From positions 1 to 64,000 of the forward strand of contig NZ_QFXK01000002.1 in NCBI RefSeq assembly GCF_003261635.1: a DNA stretch of 64,000 bases, in the 5' to 3' direction. The notes below the pieces were generated by a model, which saw only the letters and a list, made by a program, of their open reading frames with translations, was not told the DNA's origin and did not search any database. Both the position numbers and the translations under genes were made by a program. Below are positions 61,749 through 64,000 of this stretch, piece after piece. The stretch is from Kribbella monticola (GTDB taxonomy: Bacteria; Actinomycetota; Actinomycetes; Propionibacteriales; Kribbellaceae). Each line of letters starts with the position of its first letter. Position 1 is the stretch's first letter.

Positions 61749-62351
61749 ATGGGTGCCCGCAAGCAGGTCGACGCGCCACCCGCGGAGTTCGCCGAGGCCT
61801 TGACGCAACTGCGTGAAGCTCGGTTCCGGCCCGAGGTTTTCGTCGAGGAGATGCCCGCACCGCAGCGGATCGCACCGCACGCGGCCGCGGTCAGCGCCGA
61901 TGTGACGGTCGACGGTGACGATGTCGCCACCGGCCGTCTGGTCGTCCTCTACGACCCGGCCGGGAACGACGCCTGGCAGTCGACCTTCCGCTGTGTCGCG
62001 TACGTGCGTGCTGCCGTCGAGCCGGAGATGGTGACCGACGCGCTGCTCGGCGGCGTGGGCTGGACCTGGCTGATCGAGGCTTTGACCGACCGGGGTGCCG
62101 ACTTCCTGGCCCCGAGCGGTACCGTCACCCGGGTGGTATCCGAAAGTTTCGGCGGGATGGCCGACGACGACGCGACGGCGGAGATCGAGATCCGCGCGTC
62201 CTGGAGCCCGGTCCCGGGCCAGGACGGCGCGGTCGACGTGACCCAGCACGCCGAGGCCTGGGGCGAGGTGCTCTGTACGGCGGCGGGCCTGCCGCCGGTT
62301 CCGCCGGGCGTCGTCGCGATGCCGACCCGGCGCGGTCAGCGGGGCCGATGA
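61749..62351 (+). CDS. DUF3000 family protein
   Basis: A 200-residue actinobacterial protein of the DUF3000 family. The core includes RFRPEVFVEEMPAPQRIAPHAAAVSADV, GRLVVLYDPAGNDAWQSTFRCVAYVRA, and a WTWLIEALTDRGADF block. It is predicted soluble. Its stop overlaps the RNase D start (ATGA), and the pairing of DUF3000 with RNase D is common in actinobacteria. Function unknown. It is divergent from hemE. Confidence 0.9.
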   Translation: MGARKQVDAPPAEFAEALTQLREARFRPEVFVEEMPAPQRIAPHAAAVSADVTVDGDDVATGRLVVLYDPAGNDAWQSTFRCVAYVRAAVEPEMVTDALLGGVGWTWLIEALTDRGADFLAPSGTVTRVVSESFGGMADDDATAEIEIRASWSPVPGQDGAVDVTQHAEAWGEVLCTAAGLPPVPPGVVAMPTRRGQRGR

Positions 62352-63619
62352 GCCCGGCCGAGACCCAGCAGCAGCCGCCCGTCCCGGACGACCCGACCGA
62401 GAACCTGCCACTGCTCGAACTGCGCGACGGACTGTCCGAGGTGATCGAGACCGACGCCGCGCTGGCCGAGGTCGTCGAGGCCTTCCGCGCCGGCACCGGC
62501 CCGGTCGCGGTCGATGCCGAGCGCGCCTCGGGCTATCGGTACTCCCACCGTGCCTACCTGGTGCAGCTGCGCCGGGAGGGTTCGGGCTCCGCGCTCGTCG
62601 ACCCGATCCCGTTCGGGGACCTGTCCGCGCTCGGTGACGCGATCGTCGACGCGGAATGGATCATCCACGCCGCCAACCAGGACCTGGCCTGCCTGGCCGA
62701 GGTCGGGATGGTGCCGCGCAAGGTGTTCGACACCGAACTGGCCGGCCGCCTGCTCGGATACCCGAAGGTCGGCCTGGCCTCGCTGGTCAGCGAGGTCCTG
62801 GGCTACAAGATGCGCAAGGAGCACTCGGCCGCCGACTGGTCGACCCGCCCACTGCCCGGCCCGTGGCTGGTCTACGCGGCCCTCGATGTCGAGATGCTGA
62901 TCGAGTTGCGCAACGAGATCGAGGCCGAGCTCCGCCGCGAAGGCAAGTGGGAGTGGGCCGAGCAGGAGTTCGCCGCGATCCTCGCCGCGCCGCCCCGCGA
63001 ACCCAAGCCGGACCCGTGGCGCCGTACGTCGGGTATGCACCGGGTTCGCAACCGGCGCAGCCTGGCCGTCGTGCGCGCCTTGTGGGAGGCCCGCGACCAG
63101 ATCGCCGCGGCCGCCGACATCTCCCCCGGCCGGATCCTGCCGGACGCCGCCATCGTCGAGGCCGCAGCCGCGATGCCGGCCGATCGGGAGACGCTGCAGC
63201 GACTGACCGCGTTCAAGGGACGCGGCGCGCACCGGCACATGCGGACCTGGTGGGAGGCGATCGACCACGCCCGTCGCCTGCCCGAGTCGGAGCTCCCCAA
63301 GCAGGGCCCCCGGTACGACGGTCCGCCGCCGGCCCGCGCCTGGGCCGACCGCGACCCCGACGCCGCCGCCCGGTTGTCCGCGGCAAGGTCGGCCGTGAGC
63401 GAGATCGCCGAGGCACACCGGTTGCCGACGGAGAACCTGCTGTCACCCGACACGATCCGGCGGCTCGCCTGGACTCCCCCGGCCGACGCCGATCTGGCGG
63501 CCGTAACGACCTTCCTCCGCGAGCACAACGCACGGGAATGGCAGATCGCCCTGACCGCCGAGGTTCTCACCGAGGCGCTCGCCACCGAGGCACCCGCTCC
63601 GCCTGAGTCGCTCGACTGA
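62348..63619 (+). CDS. rnd: Ribonuclease D family 3'-5' exonuclease
   Basis: A 423-residue DEDD exonuclease for 3' trimming of RNAs such as tRNA. GPVAVDAERASGYRYSHRAYLVQL holds the first Asp/Glu pair. IHAANQDLACLAEVGM and FDTELAGRLLGYPKVGL have the next Asp residues; VYAALDVEMLIEL is the fourth motif with its Tyr. An HRDC domain is at about 220-300 (NRRSLAVVRALWEARDQIAAAADISPGRILPD). It starts at ATG 62348, coupled to DUF3000. Confidence 0.9.
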   Translation: MSPAETQQQPPVPDDPTENLPLLELRDGLSEVIETDAALAEVVEAFRAGTGPVAVDAERASGYRYSHRAYLVQLRREGSGSALVDPIPFGDLSALGDAIVDAEWIIHAANQDLACLAEVGMVPRKVFDTELAGRLLGYPKVGLASLVSEVLGYKMRKEHSAADWSTRPLPGPWLVYAALDVEMLIELRNEIEAELRREGKWEWAEQEFAAILAAPPREPKPDPWRRTSGMHRVRNRRSLAVVRALWEARDQIAAAADISPGRILPDAAIVEAAAAMPADRETLQRLTAFKGRGAHRHMRTWWEAIDHARRLPESELPKQGPRYDGPPPARAWADRDPDAAARLSAARSAVSEIAEAHRLPTENLLSPDTIRRLAWTPPADADLAAVTTFLREHNAREWQIALTAEVLTEALATEAPAPPESLD

Positions 63620-63631
63620 TTTCTCAGCTGC

Positions 63632-64000
63632 TCATCGCGCCGTGCCGACGCGAGGGTGCTGGATCGTTTCGCCGGAGCTGACCGGCGAGCGACGAGCGTC
63701 ACGTAGTACGCGGATGATGATGTCCGGGCGCAGCAGCACCGTCGGGGGGACGGCCAGCTGCAGCACTCCGTTGAAGGCGCGTGCCACGGGGACGGACACA
63801 TGGGCGGCGCGGATGACCATCCCGAGGTAGCCGTTCAGCTGGGCGGTACCGCGTGGACGTGCCCCTACCGTCGCGGGGTGTCCGAAGTCTCCGCCGACGG
63901 CGATACGCCAGGGTCCGTCGATGACGCGAGCGGCCTTACGGTGGAATCTTCGGGGCAGCTCCGGCGAAAACAGGCCGACACCCTGGGCCTCCTCCTTCAA
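63632..64000 (-). CDS. FAD-dependent monooxygenase, C-terminal fragment
   Basis: The last 122 residues of a gene that runs past the right edge of the window. FHRKAARVIDGPWRIAVGGDFGHPATVGARPRG and QLNGYLGMVIRAAHVSVPVARAFNGVLQLAVPPTVLLRPDII match the C-terminal part of FAD-binding monooxygenases (geranylgeranyl-reductase/PHBH-like class). The Rossmann N-terminus would lie beyond 64000. The TTG at the very edge is not taken to be its start. Substrate unknown. Confidence 0.65.
   Translation of the reverse strand: MKEEAQGVGLFSPELPRRFHRKAARVIDGPWRIAVGGDFGHPATVGARPRGTAQLNGYLGMVIRAAHVSVPVARAFNGVLQLAVPPTVLLRPDIIIRVLRDARRSPVSSGETIQHPRVGTAR

Overview
The window is chromosomal DNA from a very GC-rich actinomycete. 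Gene content suggests a Propionibacteriales-type organism (Kribbella-like), but that assignment is inferred from gene families and not from a marker gene. Supporting families are HemQ with HemE/HemG (the heme route of Gram-positive bacteria), InhA-type FabI beside FabG, DUF3000, DUF3099, a SigE-family ECF sigma factor, a Tad/Flp pilus cluster and cyanophycin genes. No phage, transposon, CRISPR or tRNA was seen.

Layout. 1-297: a non-coding strip whose minus strand looks like an rRNA leader with a boxA-like element, so an rrn operon probably starts just left of the window. 298-5857: an ABC exporter, an enoyl-CoA hydratase, an ABC-F ATPase and a zinc metallopeptidase. 5957-17559: a twelve-gene minus-strand Tad/Flp pilus cluster (CpaB, TadZ, TadA, TadB, TadC, Flp, two TadE, TadG, a lipoprotein, a secreted protein, a LysM-BTAD membrane protein). 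Most junctions are ATGA/GTGA overlaps, so it is probably one operon. Divergent to it, 17860-25935 encodes a 2332-residue protein with about six diverged Gly/Ser-rich beta modules and two small proteins that are paralogous to each other. I regard this as the least explained system in the window.

26038-42453: NfeD, an ABC ATPase, SerB, a tandem GNAT enzyme and an LppX-like lipoprotein; a cyanophycinase-cyanophycin synthetase operon; a WbsX/GH99-like enzyme; a coupled copper chaperone and DyP peroxidase; a variant polysaccharide deacetylase; an ECF sigma factor with a membrane partner; and two membrane proteins. 42479-45961: a CphA-like protein without the ATP-grasp domain, then FabI, FabG and dodecin. 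46036-56872: DUF3099, a small zinc-site protein, MoaA, SURF1, a GH15 glucanase overlapping SURF1, an SDR, a stand-alone LigD polymerase domain, an M4 protease and an ExeM/NucH nuclease. 57005-64000: MsrB, then the minus-strand heme cluster hemE-GNAT-hemG-hemQ-VOC, DUF3000 with RNase D, and the C-terminal end of an FAD monooxygenase cut by the window edge.

Strong hairpins mark several 3' ends (5906-5939, 40663-40703, 46493-46532, 54338-54382, 57437-57473). Three of the convergent intergenic gaps also carry a short tandem duplication.
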